Shown: positions 7,800-16,512 of the stretch, piece after piece
Layout: each line of letters starts with the position of its first letter
How positions within the stretch are numbered: the first letter of the stretch is position 1
Source: Salipaludibacillus sp. CUR1
GTDB taxonomy: Bacteria; Bacillota; Bacilli; Bacillales; Salisediminibacteriaceae
Direction: 5' to 3'
Assembly (NCBI RefSeq): GCF_021028955.1
Contig: NZ_JAIWPE010000057.1
Coordinates: 62,001-126,000, forward strand
DNA: 64,000 nt
Position numbers and translations under genes: made by a program
The notes under the pieces: model-generated
What the model was told of the DNA's origin: nothing
The model's database searches: none
What the model saw: only the letters and a program-made list of their open reading frames with translations

Positions 7800-9101
7800 T
7801 TAAGACACTGAACGTTCTGTAACAGCATTCAGCTGCAGAATCGACTGAAGTTCGCCGCAAACGGGATAAAACCGCACGGTATCGTTTAAAGTTGACATAG
7901 CAGCAGTCACATCGTGCTTTTTGCCTTTAACTAATACAGCTTCTCTTCCTTCAAGCCTCTTAATAGCTGACAGTTTTTCAACTGCTCTTTGTCCTTCAAG
8001 CTGCAGTGCAAGCTGTTTGCCAGTCACCAGCCACACTCCGGAATATTCCGGCTTTATTTTGGTTTCCTCGTCTTCCTGATTGACCCCGGAAAGCTGTGGA
8101 GCTTCGTGGTGATCCTCAAAAAGCGGCGCTTTTTCACTTGTATAGCTCCAGAAATTTATTAAATCTTCTATAACGGCACTGGCAGTAGGAAATTTACCTG
8201 CTCCCGCACCCTGAAACAGCAGTGAACCGACAATACTGCCTTTAACGTGGATGCCATTATTAACACCTTCCACACCATACAGCGGATGGTCGTTTAAAAC
8301 AAACTGCGGTCCTACCGAAGCAGTGATTGTGTTTCCGTTTTTTTCAAGAGACGCCAGATGCTTGATACGTCCTCCTAAATGATCGGCCAGAAGTAAATCA
8401 CGAACATCTGTCCCTCTGATGCCGGCCGGTTTTTCAGTCAGCCATACAGGCGCTTTCCCATAAATCCAATGACTGAGAATAGTGGTCTTATAATAGGCAT
8501 CCCATCCGTCAACATCTTTATCCGGCACAGCTTCAGCATATCCATGTTCCTGTGCTTCTTCCAAAGCTGTTTGGAATGCCGTGCCTTCTTCTCTCATTTT
8601 AGTTAAAATAAAATTGGAGGTGCCATTTACGACTCCTTCTATTCGCTCCAGGTCGTTCGTTTTCAAAGTATGGCGCACGCTGGTTAAGACTGGAATACCT
8701 CCGGCTACAGCCGCTTCAAAAAACAGTCTGCAATTATAGATGGCTGCTAAATTAAGTAACTCTTCCCCGTGCTTTGCCACCAGTTCTTTGTTAGCTGTTA
8801 TAACTGTAATTCCTTTTTGTAAAAGCCGCCTTACAAACGGGTAAGCCGTCGTTGCGTCCGGGGAAGCCTCCACAACAGCGTCAAGATCAGCCAGTGACTC
8901 AAACTCTTCAAAACTGTCTGTAACTGCTGTTTCCCCACTGATATCTCTTTGTTTCTGTTTATCCTTAACTAAAATGACCGGAATACTGAACTGGCTCCCG
9001 ATTATTTTTTCGACTTTTTCCTTTTTTGTAAGTAACGTCTCATAAACTCCGCTTCCAACGGTCCCAAAACCAATAATACCTACTTTTTTGACTTGACTCA
9101 T
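7800..9101 (-). CDS. hom: Homoserine dehydrogenase
   Basis: 433 residues. It catalyses NAD(P)H reduction of aspartate semialdehyde to homoserine, the branch point to methionine and threonine. The N-terminal Rossmann fold has GIIGFGTVGSGV; the catalytic domain has TANKELVAKHG, AAVAGGIPV, GVVNGTSNFIL and KDVDGWDAYYK; the last 80 or so residues resemble an ACT regulatory domain (SGVWLVTGKQLALQLEG). thrC and thrB, often cotranscribed in bacilli, are absent. The 5' leader holds two SAM-I riboswitches, so methionine status probably controls this copy. Confidence 0.95.
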   Translation of the reverse strand: MSQVKKVGIIGFGTVGSGVYETLLTKKEKVEKIIGSQFSIPVILVKDKQKQRDISGETAVTDSFEEFESLADLDAVVEASPDATTAYPFVRRLLQKGITVITANKELVAKHGEELLNLAAIYNCRLFFEAAVAGGIPVLTSVRHTLKTNDLERIEGVVNGTSNFILTKMREEGTAFQTALEEAQEHGYAEAVPDKDVDGWDAYYKTTILSHWIYGKAPVWLTEKPAGIRGTDVRDLLLADHLGGRIKHLASLEKNGNTITASVGPQFVLNDHPLYGVEGVNNGIHVKGSIVGSLLFQGAGAGKFPTASAVIEDLINFWSYTSEKAPLFEDHHEAPQLSGVNQEDEETKIKPEYSGVWLVTGKQLALQLEGQRAVEKLSAIKRLEGREAVLVKGKKHDVTAAMSTLNDTVRFYPVCGELQSILQLNAVTERSVS

Positions 9102-9220
9102 TAGTTGTTCCCTCCTGGATTGACTGTATTTAAAAAAGGTGAGATTATTTCAGCTGATATTTAATCATGCCCCTCTACTCCAACTGAACTAAAATCAGCA
9201 CGGTTTAACAGAAAAAATTA

Positions 9221-9446
9221 AAAAAGCTCTCTGGTCCGGTAGACAGAGAGACGAATGCTGATGGATTCCTCTCCCTTATCTTTTAAAGCTGTAATACTTT
9301 AAAGGATTTAGCACCTGGCGCAGTAAGAAAAATGAAGACTGTAAAACCGCTTCTCACTTCTGCAGTTCTCCTTCCCATTTTTCTCTCGCTGGTTGCCGGG
9401 CTTCATCGGGCCAGTCCCTCCGCCGCTCTCGATAAGAGAAATTACT
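9221..9446 (-). ncRNA. SAM-I (S-box) riboswitch 2, proximal to hom
   Basis: The minus strand carries the S-box core: CTTATC-GAGAG, GGAGGGACUGGCCC, AUGAAGCCCGGCAACC, then an unusually long P3 arm (AGAAAAATG...CATTTTTCT) and GGUGCUAAAUCC. The P1 arms (GTAAT/ATTAC) close near 9291 and 9446. The expression platform is the terminator CTCTCTG...CAGAGAG followed by T6 (9221-9250), about 120 bases before the hom start. With SAM bound, the aptamer favours that terminator. Confidence 0.93.
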
Positions 9447-9485
9447 ATTTAACTGTAACTGTCGGCCTTCCGCCAGCAGAAAACC

Positions 9486-9680
9486 AAAAACTCCCTGACA
9501 TTAAATGTAAGGGAGTGTACGGATATGACATGCTTATGGCAGCTCATTCTCCTTATCTCCCAAATCATTCAAAGTAATTGAATTCTTTGCAGGAATTAGC
9601 ACCTTGCGAAAAAGATTTCTCTTTTCCACTGGTTGCCGGGCTTCGTCGGGCCAGTCCCTCCACCGCTCATGATAAGAATT
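9486..9680 (-). ncRNA. SAM-I (S-box) riboswitch 1, promoter-proximal
   Basis: A second full S-box lies upstream of the first in the same leader. P1 is AATTCTT (9674-9680) paired with AAGAATT (9581-9587); the core is GGAGGGACUGGCCCGACGAAGCCCGGCAACC and GGUGCUAAUUCC. Its own platform terminator is ACTCCCTTACATT/AATGTCAGGGAGT plus TTTTT (9486-9516). The aptamer core differs from copy 2 at only a few positions. Confidence 0.93.
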
Positions 9681-9699
9681 AATTATGAAGTTGAGAATC

Positions 9700-9729
9700 A
9701 GTTTATCATTTAAAAGTTTGATTTGTCAA
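9700..9729 (-). promoter_or_regulatory. SigA-type promoter of the hom leader
   Basis: TTGACA (9724-9729), an 18-base spacer and TAAACT (9700-9705) lie just upstream of riboswitch 1. Confidence 0.8.
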
Positions 9730-9796
9730 ACTCTTTTTTAAAGAAAAACTCTTTATTTCTGAAAATAGATGTCAGAAAAAACTCGTACGAGACTGC

Positions 9797-11026
9797 TTAC
9801 GACATTAACCTCTTCTCTCCGGTAATTTCCTGAACAGGTTTAATATTTTGAGTAAACTCGACTGTGCCTTTATAATTTCCTTCTCCGTCCCTCACTGCAA
9901 AATAACGGATCAGCACATATTTGTCTTTAAAAGGAATCCAGAAGTCTTCTACATCTTTTTTACCTGATTTAAAATCATCGAGCAGGTCGTTTACGATATG
10001 GGCGCTCTGAGGCGGATGGCAATTCTGGACTGACCGCCCAATCACCGATTTAGTGCGGTGGAATATCCGTTCTTTCCCGTGGGAAAAATAGCGGACTGTG
10101 TCATTTTCATCTATGAATGTAATATCAACAGGAAGATGGTTCATCATCAGTTCAAGCTGTGGAACAGATAAAATACCCGTATCCAGCTGGACGACCCCAT
10201 CTTTAAGGAAGGGATTTCCTAAATCAGCGCGTTCAGGCTGCCAGACTTCCGGCGGATCTATAAATGTGTATCCAATGACATCTCCTTCTCTCTCAATCTT
10301 CAGCCATTCATCTTCTGTTAATTTCTCTAAAGCAAGCGGGAATAAAATATGTTCTTCTTTATAAATCATTTCAGATACTTCGCTGATAATATAGTCGAGG
10401 GACTTCAGTAAGTCTGTTTTATTCCATGTCCCATTAGTCAGCAGATTCCTTGCTTCTTTTACTGCAGCGCGGATGCGGTCATCCACCCCCCACATGACTT
10501 TGGTCGGTCCGAAGATTCCGTATCTTTCGAGATACGGAAAAAGCAAATTTTCTTTTCGGCTGTAATGGTTATCAATCTCCAGAAGCTTTGTTAGATCATT
10601 TATCAATTTGTTTACCGTTTCTTCTGCTTCATCTTTCTCAAACTGGTCCCTGTGAAGCTTCAGTGTAAAATTAACGTGACGGTCAATTTCCTTATTTTCT
10701 TGAATAAAGGTATGCACAGGATGCCCCTGGGCGTGCTCCGGCCCTTCCTTCTGGTGAATCTCCTCTATAGAGCCTTTAAATACTTCGGTATGAACGGAAC
10801 ATAACCTTTGTACTTCTTCAACGGAAATTCCTTCTTCTTCCATAAGCGCCTGCTCCATTTTTGAGATATCGCTCACAGTGACCTGGTCAACCGCTTTTGT
10901 AAACCTTTCTTTCACTTCGGAGACACTTTTTCCTTCATGAAGTTCTTTAATTATCTCTTTTAATAACTGCTGGCGCTCTGATTTCTCCTGAACTGCCCTC
11001 TCACGATTATTAATCATTTCACTCAT
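9797..11026 (-). CDS. DUF438 / hemerythrin HHE / PAS protein
   Basis: 409 residues in three parts. A DUF438-type helical N-terminus comes first (LLKEIIKELHEGKSVSEVKERF, up to about residue 95). A hemerythrin-like four-helix segment follows (about 100-245) with candidate iron ligands in NKEIDRHVNFTLKLHRDQF, DNHYSRKENLLFPYLE and EEHILFPLALE. A C-terminal PAS domain completes it (about 285-395: LPVDITFIDENDTVRYFSHGKERIFHRTKSVIGRSVQNCHPP). The family is common in anaerobic and facultative bacteria and is thought to sense or handle O2 or NO; the exact reaction is unknown. It lies 14 bases after a DUF1858 gene under the same Fnr-like promoter. Confidence 0.85.
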   Translation of the reverse strand: MSEMINNRERAVQEKSERQQLLKEIIKELHEGKSVSEVKERFTKAVDQVTVSDISKMEQALMEEEGISVEEVQRLCSVHTEVFKGSIEEIHQKEGPEHAQGHPVHTFIQENKEIDRHVNFTLKLHRDQFEKDEAEETVNKLINDLTKLLEIDNHYSRKENLLFPYLERYGIFGPTKVMWGVDDRIRAAVKEARNLLTNGTWNKTDLLKSLDYIISEVSEMIYKEEHILFPLALEKLTEDEWLKIEREGDVIGYTFIDPPEVWQPERADLGNPFLKDGVVQLDTGILSVPQLELMMNHLPVDITFIDENDTVRYFSHGKERIFHRTKSVIGRSVQNCHPPQSAHIVNDLLDDFKSGKKDVEDFWIPFKDKYVLIRYFAVRDGEGNYKGTVEFTQNIKPVQEITGEKRLMS

Positions 11027-11040
11027 TTCATTTTCCTCCT

Positions 11041-11265
11041 TCAGCTGATTACTTTAAATCCATGCTGCATTAGTTGTTTTTTCACGTCTTCCAATGGAAT
11101 CCCCATTGCCCGGCTGCCTTTCGGTATGGTCATGATTCTCCCAGCCGACTGGAGCATTCCCGGCTTTGTTATATTTACAAACCCTATATGCCTCATGGCC
11201 TCAACCAAGTCAGGGTGCTGCGTACACAATTCATAGACCGTTTTACTTAACGAGATCTCTTTCAT
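11041..11265 (-). CDS. DUF1858 domain protein
   Basis: A 74-residue single-domain protein: ISLSKTVYELCTQHPDLVEAMRHIGF, then GRIMTIPKGSRAMGIPLEDVKKQLMQHGF. This is the DUF1858 pattern, also found fused to hybrid-cluster or hemerythrin-type proteins. It is the first gene of a two-gene operon with the DUF438 protein. Function is unknown; anaerobic or nitrosative stress is inferred from the partner and the promoter. Confidence 0.82.
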   Translation of the reverse strand: MKEISLSKTVYELCTQHPDLVEAMRHIGFVNITKPGMLQSAGRIMTIPKGSRAMGIPLEDVKKQLMQHGFKVIS

Positions 11266-11302
11266 TTGGCCTCACCTCATCAGTTGTATGAGAATTATTT
11301 TC

Positions 11303-11352
11303 AATTAAATAATAGCATGAAGGATACCTCCACCGATGTGATGTGGGTCACC
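11303..11352 (-). promoter_or_regulatory. Promoter with Fnr/Crp-type operator upstream of DUF1858-DUF438
   Basis: TGTGA-N6-TCACC at 11337-11352 differs at one position from the Bacillus Fnr consensus TGTGA-N6-TCACA. A TATTAT -10 element lies at 11309-11314. With transcription starting 6 bases later (about 11303), the operator centre falls at -41.5, the class II activator position. There is no good -35, as expected for an activated promoter. Confidence 0.65.
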
Positions 11353-11410
11353 CACACACTTACGTTCACAGATCAGTCAAAAAAGTGGAGGAATGATTGG
11401 TTATCAACAT

Positions 11411-11441
11411 AAAAAGGCCCAGCTTCCATTTAAGCTGGGCC
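11411..11441 (-). terminator. Terminator of ilvD
   Basis: GGCCCAGCTTAAATGGAAGCTGGGCC hairpin on the minus strand with a TTTTT tail. Confidence 0.9.
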
Positions 11442-11489
11442 GTTCATACGTTTATGGATACTGATGTTTTCTATAACCGCCCCTTTTAG

Positions 11490-13184
11490 TTACTCAAGGT
11501 CGGCGTCCGTAACTGCTCCTTTTGCAGAAGAAGAGACAAGCTTGGCGTATTTAGCCAGAATTCCTGACTTATATTTAAGCGGCGGCTGTTTCCAGTCGCG
11601 CTTCCGCTGTTCCAGTTCTTCTTCACTTACATCCATATTGATTTCCTGTGTGCCGCTGTCAATCGTTACTTTATCGCCATTTTGCAACAATCCGATCGGT
11701 CCACCAACAAAGGCTTCCGGAGCAACGTGGCCAATAACGAATCCATGGGATCCTCCGGAGAAACGCCCATCTGTCATAAGTGCCACTTTTCCTCCAAGGC
11801 CGCGTCCGACGATCATAGCAGTGATAGACAGCATTTCCGGCATGCCCGGTCCGCCTTTTGGTCCCACCTGGCGAACGACCAGCACATCACCTTCGACAAT
11901 CTCGCCTGCTTCAATCGCTTCAGTCGCTTCCGCTTCACTATCGTATACTTTCGCATACCCTTCAAACCGGCTGATCTTCTGTCCTGACATTTTTGCTACG
12001 GCCCCTTCAGGAGCAAGGTTCCCGCGGAGAACCACTAACGGACCGTTTGGTTTAATAGGATCATCCATCGGCTTGATGACAACTTGTCCTTCTTTAAGAG
12101 AAGGCGCCTCTGCTAAGTTTTCTGCCACGGTTTTTCCTGTAACTGTCAGACAGTCACCGTGCAGCAGGCCATGTTCGTGAAGAAGCTTCATAACCGCAGG
12201 AACTCCTCCAACTTCAAATAAATCCTGCATGACATATTTGCCGCTTGGCTTTAAGTCCGCAATATGAGGAACATTGGCGCGGACTCTTTCAAAGTCATCG
12301 AGACTCAGATCTACGCCAGCTGAATGGGCGATTGCAGTTAAATGAAGGAAAGCATTCGTCGAGCCTCCAAGAGCCATGACGACAGTGATGGCATTTTCAA
12401 ATGCTTTTTTCGTCATAATATCGCGCGGGTAAATCTCTTTTTCGAGTAACTGAACAACCATCTCACCGGCTTGGCGGCATTCCTGTTCTTTATAATCATC
12501 TACAGCCGGAGTTGAAGATGAACCCGGGATACTCATTCCCAGCGCTTCCACTGCAGCTGCCATTGTATTGGCTGTATACATACCGCCGCACGCACCCGGT
12601 CCGGGGCAAGCGCTGCATTCCACTTTATGAAGCTGCTCATCATTAATCGTCCCTTGCTGGTGCTGGCCGACTGCCTCGAATGATGAAACGATGTCAATAT
12701 CCTCACCATTTAAGTTACCGGGCTTGATGGTTCCTCCATACACGTAGACAGATGGAACGTTAAATCTGCCCATTGAAATGAGGCACCCTGGCGTTGTTTT
12801 ATCACAGCCGCCGATCGCAACTACACCGTCCAGCCTCTCTGCCCCTACAACCGTTTCAATTGAATCAGCAATGACTTCCCGGCTGGGAAGGGAATAATTC
12901 ATTCCTTCATGCCCCATGGCTATCCCATCTGCCACAGTGATAGTATTAAATATCATCGGCGCGCCTCCGCCGTCTTTCGCCCCGCTTTTAGCCTGCCTTG
13001 CCAATGCATCAATATGTACGTTGCAAGGTGTAACCTCACTCCATGTACTGGCAATTCCGATCATAGGCTTTTTGAAATCGTCGTCTGTAAATCCGACAGC
13101 ACGAAGCATAGAACGGTTTGGGACTCTGTTCACACCTTCACTAATTACTTTACTGCGGATACGCAGATCTTTTTTTCCTTCCAT
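11490..13184 (-). CDS. ilvD: Dihydroxy-acid dehydratase
   Basis: A 564-residue IlvD/Edd enzyme. It dehydrates 2,3-dihydroxy-isovalerate and -methylvalerate, the third common step of branched-chain amino-acid synthesis. Iron-sulfur ligand cysteines are visible at Cys54 (VTPCNVHID), Cys127 (GGCDKTTPG) and Cys199 ([16 protein letters not shown]), and the active-site end has [20 protein letters not shown]. It stands alone with its own terminator rather than with ilvBHC/leu. I saw no T-box or other leader in the 170 bases upstream. Confidence 0.96.
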   Translation of the reverse strand: MEGKKDLRIRSKVISEGVNRVPNRSMLRAVGFTDDDFKKPMIGIASTWSEVTPCNVHIDALARQAKSGAKDGGGAPMIFNTITVADGIAMGHEGMNYSLPSREVIADSIETVVGAERLDGVVAIGGCDKTTPGCLISMGRFNVPSVYVYGGTIKPGNLNGEDIDIVSSFEAVGQHQQGTINDEQLHKVECSACPGPGACGGMYTANTMAAAVEALGMSIPGSSSTPAVDDYKEQECRQAGEMVVQLLEKEIYPRDIMTKKAFENAITVVMALGGSTNAFLHLTAIAHSAGVDLSLDDFERVRANVPHIADLKPSGKYVMQDLFEVGGVPAVMKLLHEHGLLHGDCLTVTGKTVAENLAEAPSLKEGQVVIKPMDDPIKPNGPLVVLRGNLAPEGAVAKMSGQKISRFEGYAKVYDSEAEATEAIEAGEIVEGDVLVVRQVGPKGGPGMPEMLSITAMIVGRGLGGKVALMTDGRFSGGSHGFVIGHVAPEAFVGGPIGLLQNGDKVTIDSGTQEINMDVSEEELEQRKRDWKQPPLKYKSGILAKYAKLVSSSAKGAVTDADLE

Positions 13185-13355
13185 CCTTTGTCATCCTTTC
13201 TTCTCTCTATACATTAGTCGATGATCCTCTTTTTCTTTCGGGAAAAATCGCGTCTATAATCCCTATCATACGCATTTTAGCACAGCAACGCAATGAGTTT
13301 TCTGAAAACATGATTTTTTCTGACTATGAAAAGGCTGCCATTTTAATTTTGTATA

Positions 13356-14165
13356 TTAAATAAGGATAAGACTGACAGCCATTACGGCCATGCCTAACAT
13401 CAAACCGTAAATCGGAAGATGAGTTTCATCATATTTTTTTGCAGCAGGCAAGAGCTCATCAAGCGAAATGAAAATCATAATTCCTGCCACCGCTGCAAAC
13501 ATTACTCCGAACATAATCTCATTTAAAAACGGCATTAAAATAAGGAAAGCCGCCAGTGCTCCCAGCGGTTCTGCAAGCCCGGAGAAAAAGGACAATTTAA
13601 ATGCTTTCTTTTTGTCTCCGGTAGCGTAATAAATTGGTACAGAGATCGCCACTCCTTCAGGAATATTATGAATCGCAATAGCAACGGCAATGGCTACTCC
13701 GAGTGCAGGATCCTGTAAAGCAGCAGTAAACGTAGCCATCCCTTCAGGAAAGTTATGTATCGCAATGGCTAAAGCGGTAAACGTCCCCATTTTCAGTAAT
13801 TCAGTTTCCCCGCCTGTTTTATTTCTCCGGGTCACCATATCCTCTACTTTTTTTACTTCATGAGGGTTCCCGGGCTCCGGGATCATCGAGTCAATCGCAG
13901 CAATCAGCAGCATCCCCCCAAAAAAGCCGGCCGCCGTCGCCCAGTTTCCGGCTGGTGAACCGAGAGCACCTGTAAGGGTGACTTGTGCTTTAAAGAATAT
14001 TTCCACCATTGATACATAGATCATCACGCCTGCAGAAAAACCGAGAGCAAAAGACAGGAACTTTGTGTTAGTCCTGGACGTAAAAAAAGCAAGAAGACTT
14101 CCTATTCCTGTGCAAAGCCCAGCCATTAAGGTCAGACTGAAAGCAAAAAGTATATTCCCATCCAT
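13356..14165 (-). CDS. zupT: ZIP-family metal (zinc) transporter
   Basis: 269 residues with eight expected membrane helices. The ZIP metal-site motifs HNFPEGMATF and HNIPEGVAISVPI are on helices IV and V. The loop between helices III and IV is short and contains PGNPHEVKKVEDM. The family imports Zn2+ and other divalent metals. I place the start at 14165, since the upstream in-frame ATG (14180) is itself part of the GGAGGA ribosome site. No Zur box is seen immediately upstream. Confidence 0.88.
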   Translation of the reverse strand: MDGNILFAFSLTLMAGLCTGIGSLLAFFTSRTNTKFLSFALGFSAGVMIYVSMVEIFFKAQVTLTGALGSPAGNWATAAGFFGGMLLIAAIDSMIPEPGNPHEVKKVEDMVTRRNKTGGETELLKMGTFTALAIAIHNFPEGMATFTAALQDPALGVAIAVAIAIHNIPEGVAISVPIYYATGDKKKAFKLSFFSGLAEPLGALAAFLILMPFLNEIMFGVMFAAVAGIMIFISLDELLPAAKKYDETHLPIYGLMLGMAVMAVSLILI

Positions 14166-14332
14166 GCCGGATTCCTCCATCTGCAGGTTTTTAATAACGT
14201 CTTAAATTAAGTTTATTCAGTTTGTCCATTCACATGCCATTGATAGTACGATTAGTTTACAAACCCGGCTGTCTGCAATAGTTTTCCCCGGCTTTTTATG
14301 CCACAATATAAACAGAAAAGGAGGAATAAGCA

Positions 14333-15703
14333 ATGTCTGAACCAGTTTTAAATTATTTAAAAGAAAACCGTGAACGGTTAATCGGCAAGCTGGAAAAATT
14401 TCTGGCGATTCCGAGCATCAGTACTGAGCAAGCCCACAAGGAAGACGTCCTTAAAGCGGGCCGTTTTGTAGCAGACTATTTAAAAGAAATCGGTTTTAAT
14501 TCTGTAGAAATCAAAGAAACTGCCGGCCACCCGCTCGTTTGCGGGGAATGGCTGGAAGCACAAGATGCACCGACAGCGCTGTTCTACGGCCATTATGACG
14601 TCCAGCCTGCTGATCCATATGAATTATGGAACAGTGAACCTTTTAAACCTGAAATCCGCAGCGGCAAAATTTTTGCGCGGGGAGCAAGTGACGATAAGGG
14701 CCAGGTATTTATGCACCTTGCCGTTTTAGAAGCTTACATGAAAACGGAGGGACGGCTCCCTGTCAACGTGAAGGTTTGCATTGAAGGAGAAGAAGAAATC
14801 GGCAGTGAAAACCTCTATCCGTTTCTGGAAAAAAATAAAGAGATGCTTTCAGCAGATTTCGCTCTTATATCGGATTCGGGAATGGTAGATAAAGGGCAGC
14901 CGACAATGCTTTACGGCCTGAAAGGTTTTACGGGGCTTGAAATCAATGTAAAAGGACCCGACAGAGATCTCCATTCCGGTTTGTATGGCGGAGCTGTTAG
15001 AAATCCCGCGATGGCCTTAAGCCATATTCTTGCTTCGTTAAAAGACGATGAGGAGCACGTCACAGTACCTGGTTTTTACGAAGATGTTGAAGAGCTGCCG
15101 GAAGATGAAAGGAAGCTTATGAATGAAGCGCCTGGAGAAAATTATGTCGAGACAGTCGGCATCCCCGAGACAGTACCTGAGAGAGGATTTACTGTAAACG
15201 AGCATATTATGGCGCGGCCTACCCTTGAGATTAACGGTTTAACGAGCGGCTATCAGGGAGAAGGAACAAAAACAATTATTCCATCCTCCGCTTCCGCTAA
15301 ACTAACCTGCCGTTTAGTTCCTGGACAAGATCCTCAGAAAATTCAGGATCTGCTCGTCAGTTACATTGAAGAAAACGCGCCAAAAGGCGTCACTGTTTCT
15401 GTTAGACGTGAACCCCTTTCGGCGAAAGCCTATAAAGTAGATCCTAACCATCCTTTACTTAAAAAAGCAGCAGACAGTCTTTCTGAGGCATTCGGGAAAG
15501 AAACAGTTTTCGTTCGTCTTGGCGGGTCTATTCCTGTAGTGGAGCAGATCGACCAGCTGTTTAACATCCCAGTCGTCCTTCTCGGATTCGGGACGCCTGA
15601 AGACAACCTGCATTCCCCTAACGAAAGCTTTCCACTCGAGCATTTTGATAAAGGAATGGAAGTGCTGGCCACTTATTATAAAGAAGCTGGCAGCTTGAAA
15701 TAA
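14333..15703 (+). CDS. M20-family dipeptidase
   Basis: 456 residues. It is a cytosolic di-zinc peptidase of the CNDP/DapE-ArgE group. Metal and catalytic signatures are GHYDVQP (His87, Asp89), ASDDKGQVF (Asp120), EGEEEIGSEN (Glu153-155) and a late GTPEDNLHSPNE histidine. The dimerisation or lid domain lies between about 195 and 310. AAAGGAGG precedes the ATG. It is a single gene, closed by the hairpin after it. The actual peptide substrate cannot be read from sequence. Confidence 0.9.
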   Translation: MSEPVLNYLKENRERLIGKLEKFLAIPSISTEQAHKEDVLKAGRFVADYLKEIGFNSVEIKETAGHPLVCGEWLEAQDAPTALFYGHYDVQPADPYELWNSEPFKPEIRSGKIFARGASDDKGQVFMHLAVLEAYMKTEGRLPVNVKVCIEGEEEIGSENLYPFLEKNKEMLSADFALISDSGMVDKGQPTMLYGLKGFTGLEINVKGPDRDLHSGLYGGAVRNPAMALSHILASLKDDEEHVTVPGFYEDVEELPEDERKLMNEAPGENYVETVGIPETVPERGFTVNEHIMARPTLEINGLTSGYQGEGTKTIIPSSASAKLTCRLVPGQDPQKIQDLLVSYIEENAPKGVTVSVRREPLSAKAYKVDPNHPLLKKAADSLSEAFGKETVFVRLGGSIPVVEQIDQLFNIPVVLLGFGTPEDNLHSPNESFPLEHFDKGMEVLATYYKEAGSLK

Positions 15704-15712
15704 CCACCTCGT

Positions 15713-15747
15713 CCGGCTGTGCCTTCCCAGGCCAGCCGGCTTTTTTT
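15713..15747 (+). terminator. Terminator of the dipeptidase gene
   Basis: CCGGCTG..GCCT and AGGC.CAGCCGG stem followed by T7. Confidence 0.85.
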
Positions 15748-15945
15748 ATCTCCTTATAACGCTATCCGGACCACTCTTCTTTAAGCTGCGATATAAAGCG
15801 GATAATGCCTTAAAAAAATCAACTATCCTTTGATAAGAATAAGTGAGCTATTCTGCATATCAATCATTACTTTCCTTTATTTCATACTCATATTGAAAAA
15901 ACGCGGACATACCTTTTACAAAGAGCCTGAAAGGAGGGAATAAAG

Positions 15946-16512
15946 TTGAGCTTATTTATCAGCTTTCTTTTTACCACATTATTAATCCTATATTTATCAA
16001 CGTTTTTTATAAATCAAAAAAACAGTCCTATGAAAGAGATGGTTATAACTATGGCCATAGCAATGGCTGCAGGATTATGTATCGGAGCCGTTACGGGCAT
16101 TCTCTTTCATGGCCTGTTATTTCAATCAACTGTTTTTAGTGTGGCAGCCGCTTCTGTTGCCGGTTTGCTGATAGGATGGCGGTTCCATTTCCTTGCTGCC
16201 GTTGAGGGATTTTTCAGCGGGCTGATGGCTGCAATGATGATGGCGATGGTTGCAGATATGGTTACTTTGAAAGAAGCCTATAACCTTCTTTTCCTTAGCA
16301 GCATGCTCCTGATCAGTGTCATCGTCTTTTCTTTTATACTGCTGAACAATCTGTCAAAGCGGAAACTGGTAAATGTATATCTTGGGGCGATCGGGTGGAT
16401 ACTTGCCGCATTTATTATGCTGGCTCCTGTCAATCCCGCTGACCATGCCCCTCAAGAGGAAAAACACCGCCATACGTCAATTACTTCTGTTTTTTGCACA
16501 GAGGCAGGCTGA
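15946..16512 (+). CDS. Multi-pass membrane protein of unknown function
   Basis: 188 residues from a TTG start behind AAAGGAGGG. About six hydrophobic helices fill the protein; one is strikingly methionine-rich (GLMAAMMMAMVADMV, near residue 98), and a short His-containing hydrophilic tail follows (DHAPQEEKHRHTSI). I do not recognise the family. Met-rich helices and a His tail suggest metal handling, but that is only a guess. Its 3' end overlaps the convergent KinB-like kinase gene by 32 bases. Confidence 0.6.
   Translation: MSLFISFLFTTLLILYLSTFFINQKNSPMKEMVITMAIAMAAGLCIGAVTGILFHGLLFQSTVFSVAAASVAGLLIGWRFHFLAAVEGFFSGLMAAMMMAMVADMVTLKEAYNLLFLSSMLLISVIVFSFILLNNLSKRKLVNVYLGAIGWILAAFIMLAPVNPADHAPQEEKHRHTSITSVFCTEAG

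Noticed and set aside
9332-9577. 81-codon plus-strand frame
   Set aside because: It runs antisense through the second SAM riboswitch and the first terminator; no ribosome site or protein-like features.
11464-12180. 238-codon plus-strand frame opposite ilvD
   Set aside because: Ser/Pro-rich antisense shadow of ilvD.
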